From contig JAOZHX010000008.1 in NCBI GenBank assembly GCA_026014665.1, positions 124,001-188,000 of the forward strand: a stretch of DNA of 64,000 nt, given 5' to 3'. The notes beneath the pieces are model-generated. The model saw only the letters and a list, made by a program, of their open reading frames with translations, did not search any database and had not been told where the DNA came from. Positions 1 to 7,842 of this stretch are shown here, piece by piece. The stretch's first letter is position 1. Each line of letters starts with the position of its first letter. This DNA is from Candidatus Bathyarchaeota archaeon (GTDB lineage: Archaea > Thermoproteota > Bathyarchaeia > Bathyarchaeales > Bathycorpusculaceae). Both the position numbers and the translations under genes were made by a program.

Positions 1-405
1 TCTGCGTTGTTGTTCGTATGTTTTGCTTGAGACGTTGTTTTCTGTGTTTACTTCAGCTTCCAGTGGAGCCTGTGCGGGTTCAAGTTTGCCGTATTTGCCG
101 ATGTTTAGGCGTATATTGCCCTTAAAGAGGGTTACATAGCCGTTTTCAACACGGATAGTGTCATTTTCGTTGACTTTATCGATGTTGTCATCCCACAGAG
201 TCAGGTACACCACGCCGGTTTCATCTCCGACGAGGGCATCGCTTACCTTGTGGGGAGAACCATCTCTTCCCATCGGGATTTCTCTTACTTCTGTTTTAGA
301 TACCACTTTGGCCGTGACGTTAACTGCTTTTGATTGCGGAGTTAAGTCGCCGACTTTTGCTTCTACAGGTTGCTTTTTGTTTTCGAAAAAACCTTCAACA
401 GCCAA
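1..405 (-). CDS. Single-stranded DNA-binding protein, OB fold (3' end cut off)
   Basis: This gene reads leftwards and leaves the window, so only about 135 N-terminal codons are visible. The protein has the archaeal SSB/RPA-like OB-fold pattern: VGDLTP near residue 18, then NVTAKVV, a SDALVGDETG turn, VYLTLWDD, and an RLNIGKYG strand. The family binds single-stranded DNA in replication and repair. The segment after the OB fold is rich in E, N, S and Q, resembling the flexible tail of crenarchaeal-type SSBs. The start is taken as TTG because a TGA lies three codons upstream in frame and an AGGTG ribosome-binding site lies about 10 bases ahead. It is divergent from the gene at 536. The family call is firm; the total length is unknown. 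Confidence 0.8.
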   Translation of the reverse strand, partial: MAVEGFFENKKQPVEAKVGDLTPQSKAVNVTAKVVSKTEVREIPMGRDGSPHKVSDALVGDETGVVYLTLWDDNIDKVNENDTIRVENGYVTLFKGNIRLNIGKYGKLEPAQAPLEAEVNTENNVSSKTYEQQRR

Positions 406-535
406 TTGATTTCAACACCTATTTTGTAGTCTGAGGAACATGTTAGATTTTCTCTGCACTTAAGTGTTTCGCTATTTGGTTTTGGTGAGGCTTTGCGGTT
501 AAGTTATAAAGTTGTTGCCGTATTGATGTATCAAC

Positions 536-1420
536 ATGAAGAAGACATATACTATAATTGCTGCTTTGATATTATTAGTGCTTGTTCTTGGCTTATTAGC
601 AGTTGGTTTGCCACGTTCACATCTCTCACCCGATGGGTCATCTGCCACTCCAAAACCAACAGAAACGCCCCAACCAACCAATTCACCGGTTCCGTCAGTT
701 TTGCCTTCGTCAACGCCGACAGCCTCATCGGATAGTCCTATAATGTATACTTACAGCATCATTGCGACTTACCCTCATGATATAAGCGCATTCACGGAAG
801 GATTGGTCTACGATAACGGCGTTTTGTATGAAAGCACTGGAGAAGTCAGTTCCCTTCGCTGCGTCGACCTTGCAAGCGGAAGTGTACTTAAACTGTTTGA
901 ATTGCCCAACCAGTATTTCGGCGAGGGACTAGCGCTCGTTAACAACTCGCTTATTCAATTGACCTGGCAAAACCACATAGCCTTCATCTATGACAAGGAC
1001 ACATTCGACTTAATAGGCAACTTTTCCTATCCAACCGAGGGATGGGGCTTAACCTATGATGGCACCCGCTTAATAATGAGCGACGGAAGCTCAAACTTGT
1101 ACTTCCTTGACCCAGTAACGTTTCAACGCATCGGTCAGATAAGTATCCACGATGGCAAAAACCCAGTAACTAACATCAACGAACTCGAATATGTTAACGG
1201 CGACATCTACGCTAACATCTGGCTACAACAAAAAATCGCCATCATAAACCCACAAAACGGGCAAATCAAAGGCTGGATTGACTTATCAGGTATCTACCAA
1301 TCAAACTACTCTGACGCTGTGTTAAACGGCATAGCTTATGATTCAGCAACTGGTAGGCTGTTTGTGACGGGAAAATATTGGCCCTACCTCTACCAAATCC
1401 AAATCAAACCCATATCCTAG
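536..1420 (+). CDS. Secreted glutaminyl-peptide cyclotransferase (beta-propeller type)
   Basis: The 294-residue protein begins with KK and a hydrophobic signal or anchor segment (about residues 6-25), then a Thr/Pro/Ser linker to about residue 70. The rest matches the plant/bacterial-type glutamine cyclotransferase propeller: FTEGLVY, YESTGE near the start, then FGEGLAL, EGWGLTYDG, a NELEYVNG motif and NGIAYD...RLFVTGK near the end. The family converts N-terminal glutamine of peptides to pyroglutamate. The signal sequence places it outside the membrane, where it could protect secreted proteins from aminopeptidases. It is a single gene divergent from the SSB gene. The family is recognised with good confidence; the biological substrate is not known. 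Confidence 0.8.
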   Translation: MKKTYTIIAALILLVLVLGLLAVGLPRSHLSPDGSSATPKPTETPQPTNSPVPSVLPSSTPTASSDSPIMYTYSIIATYPHDISAFTEGLVYDNGVLYESTGEVSSLRCVDLASGSVLKLFELPNQYFGEGLALVNNSLIQLTWQNHIAFIYDKDTFDLIGNFSYPTEGWGLTYDGTRLIMSDGSSNLYFLDPVTFQRIGQISIHDGKNPVTNINELEYVNGDIYANIWLQQKIAIINPQNGQIKGWIDLSGIYQSNYSDAVLNGIAYDSATGRLFVTGKYWPYLYQIQIKPIS

Positions 1421-1471
1421 TGCAGAAAAACAATCGCCAAATATTGCTGGTAAGTGACCTTCAACATGGCT

Positions 1472-2926
1472 TTAGCTTTTGAGCGTCGCTATAAAGCCTC
1501 TGGTAACATCCTTGATTGATTGAATTAGCGGATGCTTAATTTCTTCAGGTGAAAGATTCTCGAGCCGGTCTACTCTAAAGTAAATCGGTGGATGCGGATC
1601 TAAACCCAGCCATTCCTGAATCCTAAAAGAGGGTGTCCGCTCATAGAGCAGACGTTGAAAACCGATTTTTTCCAGCGAACCAGCCAAAACTTGCGGGTGC
1701 CCAACCATGATGGCGGAGACTAAGTCGGCTCTGGCTTCAAAGAATTTGGCGATGAAGAATATCACGACCATGATTGCCCAGAAATAAACGAAGAAAAGGA
1801 ATGAGGAGAATATCAGCGGAAACAATGGGAATAAGACGTAGAACCGGAAGAGAAACTCTGCAGAAACCAACCCGTATAGTATAAGTGGGTCTCGCCCGCG
1901 GAGGTGACCGAACTCATGTCCTAAAACGCTTAAAATTTCATTCTCTTGTAATTGCACTAAAAGTCCAGTAGTAATTAGAACCAGTCCACGTTTTGGACTA
2001 GGACCTGAAGCAGCTGCGTTGGGAACCATGGTGTTAGAAACAACCACTTCAGGCATTGGAAAGTTGAAGCGGTCGGCTATGTTTTTTACAAGTTGGTAAA
2101 CGTTGACTTTTTTAACTTTCAAATTATCTCGTTCGCAGGGAACCCCATGTTTGAGAAAGATGCGTTGGGCAGCTTCGACATCCACTTCTCCGCGCTTAGC
2201 GATGATTTCATCATAAATTTCCTTTTTTATTGATAACAAGGTTTCTCTTGAGTAGGTTTTTTTGACATCATCTTTTATTCCGACCGGTAAATAGTACTCC
2301 AAAAAATGAATCGTGGGGTTTTCTTTTGTTATATGCCAATCTGCTGATCTTGCTATGAAGCGGTTGGAATAAAAAACAAACATGAACTGTATTCCTATTA
2401 AGATTAAGGGAGCCACCCAAAAGGTGTCTGGAGCGACAACTGATATCGAAACAAAAATAAGCATTCCGAAAACAATGAAAACAACGAAAAAAAGGATTTG
2501 CGTTTCGATGAATAATCGATTGAAGGATTTTTCAGGTTTCGCGTAGGCTTCGGGAACTATTTCTTCGCCTTCTCGCCATGCAAAGTAAACCGTTGCGCTT
2601 TTGGTATTCTGAGAAAAAATTTGCGTCGCTATAAGGATATCTTGCTTGGCTTCTTCTATGGCAGTCGATGTCACTGCTGGGTCGATAGGTGTTATTTTCA
2701 GGTCGAATGGATTGCCACTTTTGAATTCCACTTGGAGGAGTTGTTTGCCTGCGACGTCGATAACTATATAGGATAAGCGGTTGCCTTGGGTTGTGGTTTC
2801 TAGAGTTATGTTTGCAAACCTTTGCTTTTGAGGCAGAAGGTATTGTGTGTATATGAAGTCGAATAGTTTGTTATAATAGCTTACTGGCACATCTGGGCTT
2901 ATTTTGTAAAAAATGGGTTGGCTCAT
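1472..2926 (-). CDS. Membrane M48-family zinc metalloprotease (HtpX-like), copy 1
   Basis: A zinc protease with the motif HEFGH (about residues 337-341) and the third ligand Glu in FFEARAD about 60 residues later, the M48 arrangement. A roughly 140-residue N-terminal domain is followed by two hydrophobic helices (about 140-185), then the catalytic domain with two further hydrophobic segments after the zinc site. SNTMVPNAAASGPSP just before the catalytic helix is typical of the family. M48 proteases degrade damaged or misfolded membrane proteins. A close paralogue lies at 44335-45744. A TTG four codons upstream (2938) is possible, but the ATG at 2926 matches the start of the paralogue. The specific substrate is unknown. 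Confidence 0.85.
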   Translation of the reverse strand: MSQPIFYKISPDVPVSYYNKLFDFIYTQYLLPQKQRFANITLETTTQGNRLSYIVIDVAGKQLLQVEFKSGNPFDLKITPIDPAVTSTAIEEAKQDILIATQIFSQNTKSATVYFAWREGEEIVPEAYAKPEKSFNRLFIETQILFFVVFIVFGMLIFVSISVVAPDTFWVAPLILIGIQFMFVFYSNRFIARSADWHITKENPTIHFLEYYLPVGIKDDVKKTYSRETLLSIKKEIYDEIIAKRGEVDVEAAQRIFLKHGVPCERDNLKVKKVNVYQLVKNIADRFNFPMPEVVVSNTMVPNAAASGPSPKRGLVLITTGLLVQLQENEILSVLGHEFGHLRGRDPLILYGLVSAEFLFRFYVLFPLFPLIFSSFLFFVYFWAIMVVIFFIAKFFEARADLVSAIMVGHPQVLAGSLEKIGFQRLLYERTPSFRIQEWLGLDPHPPIYFRVDRLENLSPEEIKHPLIQSIKDVTRGFIATLKS

Positions 2927-3211
2927 TTTCGACTTCAAAACCCACCTTTAAAATCGTTTTTGACTTTAATATCCTTATTGTTTAGTGTCAATGTACCAAT
3001 AATGCGAAGTTAAAATTCGCCCTAAACATTCAACTCAATCAGATAGGATAGCGTTTATTAATCGCGAAAACAAATGTAGGATTACCCAAAAAGTAAGGGG
3101 ATGCGTCTTTGTAACATCAACCAAAAAGAGGAGTAGTTTGGTGTTGCAAACCTTAAGCGGCTTATAATAAATTCATGAAGCCGAAGGGTACTCAGAGAAG
3201 GGAAAGTTAAA

Positions 3212-3607
3212 GTGACCTCAACCAAAAAAATACTAGTCGTCGACGACGATAAATCAATATTGAGAACTTTTAGTCGTATCCTTCAAAAGAGCGGCTATGA
3301 AATTGAAACAGCTGAAACTGGCAAGGAAGCCATGGAAAAAGCTGAAAATCGACACTACGATCTGGCGTTAGTTGATATTAGACTGCCAGATATGGACGGC
3401 ACCGAACTGCTTGCTAAACTCAAAAAACCACTGCAGCATACTGTAAAAATCATGATTACTGGTTTTCCTTCTTTGGAGACAGGCGTAAAAGCGCTCGATG
3501 AAGGCGCTGATGCTTATCTGGTTAAGCCTGTAAAACCCCAAGAACTTTTAGTTTTACTCGAAGAAAAACTGAAGAATCGCGAGGAGCCCCAAGAAGTCAA
3601 CAGCTAA
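3212..3607 (+). CDS. Single-domain response regulator (CheY-like receiver)
   Basis: The 131-residue protein is one receiver domain: acidic pair in VVDDDKS (about 10-13), phosphoacceptor Asp in LVDIRLPDMDG (D55), Thr in IMITGF and Lys in YLVKPVKP. No output domain follows, only a charged tail (NREEPQEVNS). It therefore acts by protein-protein contact after phosphorylation by a histidine kinase, which is not encoded in this window. The start is GTG, about 12 bases after a GAAGGG-type ribosome-binding site. A TATA-like TTATAATAAA lies about 45 bases upstream. It stands alone as a transcription unit. Confidence 0.88.
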   Translation: MTSTKKILVVDDDKSILRTFSRILQKSGYEIETAETGKEAMEKAENRHYDLALVDIRLPDMDGTELLAKLKKPLQHTVKIMITGFPSLETGVKALDEGADAYLVKPVKPQELLVLLEEKLKNREEPQEVNS

Positions 3608-3805
3608 AAAATGTACAACACACTAACATTGCGCAAATTCCCAACCAAAAAAAATTAAACTACCCGCAGCATTTAGGCGCACTGAACCCTCCAAACGATA
3701 GAAAAAGTTGAGGAAAACTTTCGAGCCTAATTTTCGTATAAATTATAGCGCTCATCGCACCCACATACTTATGATGCAAAGCAAATTTTCGAAGCCACTT
3801 GATTC

Positions 3806-3812
3806 TTTATAA
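3806..3812 (+). promoter_or_regulatory. TATA box for the ZIP-like transporter gene
   Basis: TTTATAA lies 28-34 bases before the first ATG of the gene at 3840. That is the normal distance from an archaeal TATA box to the transcription start, so the message would be leaderless or nearly so. No Shine-Dalgarno sequence is seen before this ATG, which agrees. Inferred from sequence only. Confidence 0.45.
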
Positions 3813-3839
3813 GGACATTTTAAGTATATTTGTAGATGA

Positions 3840-4604
3840 ATGATGGTTTTTAGTGGAATCGAATTTAGAATACTTGAATCCATATTTTCTGGGATAATAG
3901 TTGCTTTAGCATTCCCCATAGGCGCATTAATAGCTATTTTTGTTACTTATTCTGCCCACAAAAGAGCACTCTTTGCAGCGTTTGGCGCAGGCATATTCCT
4001 TGCCACCATAATGCTTTTGGTTGAACAATCCTTAATCTTAGGAAACGTTTTGGATTTACTCTTGGGTTTTAGCTTAGGAGCTACTGCTTACGGTTTAGCC
4101 CAACATTACATCAGACACAGATTACAACCTAAATTTAATAAATCCCAAAAGCTGCAAAACCAAGGGCATCCTGAGGGCAAACTCTCCGTCATAGGGGCAA
4201 TCTTAGACAGCGTTCCCGAAACCTTGTTCATCGGAATCATAATTGCTTTACATGAACCCGGCCTTTCTGCAGCAATCACAGTTCTTTTCTTGGGCAATCT
4301 TGCAACGACACTAGAAGGAGCAAAGATAATGCATAAGCAAGGCATAGGAAGGAAGAAAATTTTCAGGGATTGGCTGATTGATTTTGCTATCGTTGCAGTT
4401 GCGGCTCCAGTCGGGTATTTTCTTGCGAAGGCTGTGATACAGGATTTTTTAGCAGCAGTGTTAAGCTTTGCTTCTGGAACATTAATCGTTTTCATTGCTG
4501 GAGAGCTTATTTCAAGAGCGTATAGAGAATCAACAGGGCACATGGAAGACTTGTCGCTCTCAATTGGGTTCCTGTTGGGCGTAACCTTGCTGTTCGTACT
4601 ATAA
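3840..4604 (+). CDS. ZIP-family-like metal transporter, membrane protein
   Basis: The 254-residue protein has about seven to eight hydrophobic helices. The central GAILDSVPETLFIG segment occupies the place of the metal-binding HNxPEG motif of ZIP transporters, followed by FLGNLATTLEGAKIM and a last helix SIGFLLGVTLLFVL typical of ZupT-like proteins. A soluble loop rich in K and Q (about residues 90-112) separates helices 3 and 4, as in ZIP proteins. The metal-binding His of helix IV is replaced by Asp-Ser, so metal specificity, and perhaps transport itself, may differ. The first two codons are both ATG and either could be used. The superfamily is probable; the substrate is unknown. Confidence 0.6.
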   Translation: MMVFSGIEFRILESIFSGIIVALAFPIGALIAIFVTYSAHKRALFAAFGAGIFLATIMLLVEQSLILGNVLDLLLGFSLGATAYGLAQHYIRHRLQPKFNKSQKLQNQGHPEGKLSVIGAILDSVPETLFIGIIIALHEPGLSAAITVLFLGNLATTLEGAKIMHKQGIGRKKIFRDWLIDFAIVAVAAPVGYFLAKAVIQDFLAAVLSFASGTLIVFIAGELISRAYRESTGHMEDLSLSIGFLLGVTLLFVL

Positions 4605-4678
4605 AAGCGAAGTCGTTTAGCAGATGCAGCTAAGCTTTTCTTACTAAGATACAGCAACGCCGTCTATTTTGAACCGAT

Positions 4679-4963
4679 TTACAATGTTTTCGCAACCTCG
4701 CTTAAAGGTTTAACCGGTCTTATTTCAACAGCCATCGGACCGAAGAATTTTGTGATTACCGCAGGATTTTCAGCCTCTATTGTAAAGAAACCTTTATGGT
4801 CTACTGCAGTGTCTTGAGGGCAACTCATGTACGCTGCCTCTAATTTGATTCCAGCTTTTTTTACATTCTGCTCTGAGAAGAGCTGTTTAATCATCGATTT
4901 GCCTTCAGCTTTTAACAGAGGACATTGCGCTGCAGGATGCGAATGTGTGGCTTCATATAACAT
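4679..4963 (-). CDS. Small uncharacterised protein, possible ferredoxin-like fold
   Basis: The 94-residue soluble protein begins MLYEATHSHPAAQCP and has conserved-looking Cys at about residues 14 and 48 (CPLLKAEG, MSCPQDTAVDH). The alternating pattern, ending in ITKFFGPMAVEIRPVKPL, resembles small dimeric alpha/beta-barrel proteins, but I cannot name the family. A GGAGGTGAATTTTT ribosome-binding site just before the ATG strongly supports it as a real gene. It stands alone, convergent with the ZIP-like gene. His and Cys near the N-terminus could bind a metal; that is a guess. Confidence 0.6.
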   Translation of the reverse strand: MLYEATHSHPAAQCPLLKAEGKSMIKQLFSEQNVKKAGIKLEAAYMSCPQDTAVDHKGFFTIEAENPAVITKFFGPMAVEIRPVKPLSEVAKTL

Positions 4964-5167
4964 AAAAATTCACCTCCGTTTATTCAACAAAAACTGTAAT
5001 CAAGAACATTGATGTAGCGAGGTATTTTAAAATTTTGAATTAATTATTCGCCATAAAAGCAGGGGCGAGTTTATGCTCATTGAATTCATTAGGATAATAG
5101 CTTTTGGTTGTTATTGTTATTTAACAATCACAAAGAGTTAAATTTCTTAACAAAATCAAAAATTATA

Positions 5168-5968
5168 ATGCTTTCGATTACAAAGAATTTCCTTCATCAA
5201 AGATTAGGATTAGCAAAAAAATACAAGATAATAACTTTAGCTGCTGCATTATTTTTAATTATTATTGGTGCTGGAATTTATTATATAATACAGTCTTCAC
5301 TTCCGCCATCGGTCTTAGACACACGAAACTGGGCCGGCTATGTTGTTGCCACGAACCTTCAAAACCCCCAACCAGAGATCGTCGAGGTAACTGGTTCTTG
5401 GATCGTGCCAGCAGTTGAAGATATTGGTACAGATGCTTTCTCGGCTGTGTGGATTGGCATAGGCGGCAAATTCGATACAACTCTTATTCAGACAGGAACT
5501 GAACAGGATTCTGTAGGCGGATTCGCAACGTACAATGCATGGTTCGAGATGCTTCCGAGCGACTCGATTACTATTCGTAGCCTTAACATTTCTCCCGGCG
5601 ACCGCATAGAGGCTACGATTAGACTGGTTGATTCAAGCACTAACCGCTGGCTTATTATGTTAGCAGACTTAACAACCGGGCAATCGTACCAGCAGAACTT
5701 CACCTACGGCTCTTCACAATTATCTGCAGAGTGGATAGTCGAAAGGCCAAAAATCGACAGCACTCTTAGCCCCTTGGCAAATTTTGGCAATATCACTTTC
5801 TCGAATTGCCAGGTTACCGTGGGGGCTAAAGCAGGATCAATCGATGAATTCCCCAACAGTAAAATCATTATGGACGCACAAGCTACTAATCAACCAACGC
5901 AGTTAGTCGATGTCTCAAGCCTTGGCAGCCAAGGTAACGAGTTTACAGTGACTTATCTGGCACCTTAA
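5168..5968 (+). CDS. Peptidase G1 (eqolisin / glutamic protease) family protein, membrane-anchored or secreted
   Basis: After an N-terminal hydrophobic helix (about 20-41) the protein carries the complete G1 peptidase pattern: NWAGYVV, VTGSWIVP, VWIGIGG, then LIQTGTEQ with the catalytic Gln at about 108 and SAEWIVERP with the catalytic Glu at about 188. Both residues of the Gln/Glu dyad known from scytalidoglutamic peptidase are present. Members cleave proteins at acid pH outside the cell. The ATG at 5168 is preferred; an in-frame TTG 60 bases upstream would add a poorly supported leader. It is not in an operon. The family is best known from fungi, with bacterial and archaeal members. Confidence 0.82.
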   Translation: MLSITKNFLHQRLGLAKKYKIITLAAALFLIIIGAGIYYIIQSSLPPSVLDTRNWAGYVVATNLQNPQPEIVEVTGSWIVPAVEDIGTDAFSAVWIGIGGKFDTTLIQTGTEQDSVGGFATYNAWFEMLPSDSITIRSLNISPGDRIEATIRLVDSSTNRWLIMLADLTTGQSYQQNFTYGSSQLSAEWIVERPKIDSTLSPLANFGNITFSNCQVTVGAKAGSIDEFPNSKIIMDAQATNQPTQLVDVSSLGSQGNEFTVTYLAP

Positions 5969-6019
5969 ATTAACATTTTTCAGGATTTCAAGGTAAAATC
6001 AAAGAGATAATGTGGCGGG

Positions 6020-6304
6020 TTAACGTTTAGTAGGGGGATGGTTTATACCGTAATACAGAGTTACTGTGAAAAGGATTACAAATATTGTTTCGATTACAGC
6101 GACTGTTATGAGGGTTTTTTGGTGATTTTCGTTTGTCCGTTCAGCAATTGTTATGTTGCCGCTTGTTTCCATGCCTGGGTTATCCCTCAGAACGATGAGG
6201 TTGTCCAAATCTTGGTCAGCTTGGATTTTAAAAAGAATCGGGGGTACTATTAGAGCAACAGTTAAAAATACGCCTGCAAGAGCAAAAACAGCTTTTCTAT
6301 GCAT
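6020..6304 (-). CDS. Small two-helix membrane protein, uncharacterised
   Basis: The 94-residue protein has two hydrophobic helices (about 5-27 and 65-87) joined by a polar loop of about 38 residues carrying DNPGMETSGN and NENHQK. A positively charged end (PPTKR) suggests that both termini face the cytoplasm and the loop lies outside. I do not recognise a family. It is 107 bases beyond the end of tatC on the same strand and could be transcribed with the Tat genes, but nothing else links them. Confidence 0.5.
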   Translation of the reverse strand: MHRKAVFALAGVFLTVALIVPPILFKIQADQDLDNLIVLRDNPGMETSGNITIAERTNENHQKTLITVAVIETIFVILFTVTLYYGINHPPTKR

Positions 6305-6411
6305 AAATCATCGAAAATTAACTATGAGTTTACTATCCTATATTGTTTTTCAAAGGCTATGATATTACATGTCACTTATCCATTTTTATGAGTTATCTTT
6401 TGCGTTTTTAA

Positions 6412-7278
6412 TCAAGCCTGAGACTTTTGGCATCTTGGGCAGAACACCACATCATCCTTAAGCGGATTATCGCAGAATTTACAGGTCTTTGAAAAATATT
6501 TCCGCGGTATTACTCCCTTCTTTTCATACCTCAAGGCTACTAGCAAGCCTGCTTCAAAAAGTATAATCATAGGTAAAAAGAGAGCTACGTTGCCAAGTGG
6601 CGATGCTCCAGGAGAGATAATCATCGCTAAAATTAAGATTGAAACGTATATCCATTTCCTTGATTTACGGAATTTCTCTGTTCGAATCACTCCGTGCTTG
6701 ACAAGTAGAACAAAAAAGGCTGGAAAAGTAAAAATTAACCCTGATGTGATTATTGAAAAAAATAAGATATTATAAAAATCCATCAGAGAAAAAATTAGCT
6801 CTGCGCCGACAGCTGTGAAGAAAGGAAACATTGACCATATGAACGCTGGAAAAAGTACAAAAAAACCAAAGACTGAGCCGGCAACAAAAATAGTGAAGAC
6901 AACTGTTACAAAAGTATACATTTCTTTTTTTTCATGCGAATAAAGCGCTGGATCGACGAACCTGTAAACTTCGTAAGCAAACACTGGAAAAGTAATTATT
7001 ATGCTGAATATGAATGCGGCTATGGCGTATAGTTCAAGAGGGTCCGTTAATTGTATTGCAATTAACCTAGCTTGAGCAGGTAGTATACTTTCCCTGATTG
7101 AACGCAAAAAAATCGATACTAGCGGTTCGTAATTATCAATATTTTGGAGAAAATTTAGGTTACCGGGTAAAACTAACATCACAATTGTAGAAACAGCTAA
7201 TACCGCGAGAACAACCTTTGAACGTTTGATTAATTCATTCACATGATCCCTAAAACTATTGCCAATTTCGGAGGACAT
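6412..7278 (-). CDS. tatC: Twin-arginine translocase subunit TatC with C-terminal zinc ribbon
   Basis: The 288-residue protein has the TatC topology of six helices and the N-terminal signature DHVNELIKR (HxxEL motif in the first cytoplasmic segment). It also has FVDPALYSHEKKE in the first cytoplasmic loop, the region that recognises RR signal peptides. TatC with TatA exports folded proteins. The unusual part is the last 25 residues, which form a four-Cys zinc ribbon, CKFCDNPL then FCPRCQKS, absent from standard TatC. The ATG is preceded by GGAGAT. It is downstream of tatA (80 bases). A Tat substrate with a perfect SRREFIK signal is encoded at 18308-19168. Confidence 0.9.
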   Translation of the reverse strand: MSSEIGNSFRDHVNELIKRSKVVLAVLAVSTIVMLVLPGNLNFLQNIDNYEPLVSIFLRSIRESILPAQARLIAIQLTDPLELYAIAAFIFSIIITFPVFAYEVYRFVDPALYSHEKKEMYTFVTVVFTIFVAGSVFGFFVLFPAFIWSMFPFFTAVGAELIFSLMDFYNILFFSIITSGLIFTFPAFFVLLVKHGVIRTEKFRKSRKWIYVSILILAMIISPGASPLGNVALFLPMIILFEAGLLVALRYEKKGVIPRKYFSKTCKFCDNPLKDDVVFCPRCQKSQA

Positions 7279-7358
7279 GTAAAATCTCCACTAAAAAATT
7301 GTCTTGGAACCATCATACCATCGATGGAGCTTCTTTTTATGTTAAGGGGCTGAATGAT

Positions 7359-7646
7359 TTATGCGTTGTCAGATCTTAATTTTTCTGCAATTTCTGCTGA
7401 AATCTGTTTTTTGGTTTTGCCCTCTGTAGAAACCCCGAGTTTTCTGGCTACGTCGAGTAGTGTATCATCCTTGTTGCTGCTTGCTGCTGTTGAAGTAGCT
7501 GCTTCTTGAAATTCTTTCGAGGCCTTATCGAATTCGCCTTTAGCTCTTCCTAACGCCTTAGCAAACTCGGGTATCTTTGATGGTCCCCACAAAATTATGA
7601 TGATAGCGACTATGCCAATAACTATCCATTCCCAACCTGATAACAA
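7359..7646 (-). CDS. tatA: Twin-arginine translocase subunit TatA
   Basis: The 95-residue protein has one N-terminal transmembrane helix (about 5-20), then the TatA hinge and amphipathic helix LWGPSKIPEFAKALGRAKGEF, whose core matches the family consensus FGxxKLPElgrslG. A low-complexity Ala/Ser/Thr linker leads to a short charged C-terminal domain. TatA oligomers form the export pathway. The start is TTG, chosen because it immediately precedes the conserved hydrophobic segment. It lies upstream of tatC on the same strand, so the pair is probably an operon. Confidence 0.88.
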   Translation of the reverse strand: MLSGWEWIVIGIVAIIIILWGPSKIPEFAKALGRAKGEFDKASKEFQEAATSTAASSNKDDTLLDVARKLGVSTEGKTKKQISAEIAEKLRSDNA

Positions 7647-7842
7647 AAGAATTCCTTCAACAAAAAGAACTAAAAAATTGCTTTAAATGGCTTTGTTGTT
7701 GTGTCAAAGCAATTACATTGTACTTTCTTTTTTTACATGCTAGCCTGTTGGCGTATTACTGCAATCACTAAGTTTTATGAACACCAAAGCCTAACGAGAG
7801 TATGCGCAAACTTGCAGCTTTAGTATTGAAAGACTGGTATTC

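Noticed and set aside
158..409. An 83-residue open frame on the + strand
   Set aside because: It lies opposite the SSB gene, whose OB-fold is clear on the other strand.
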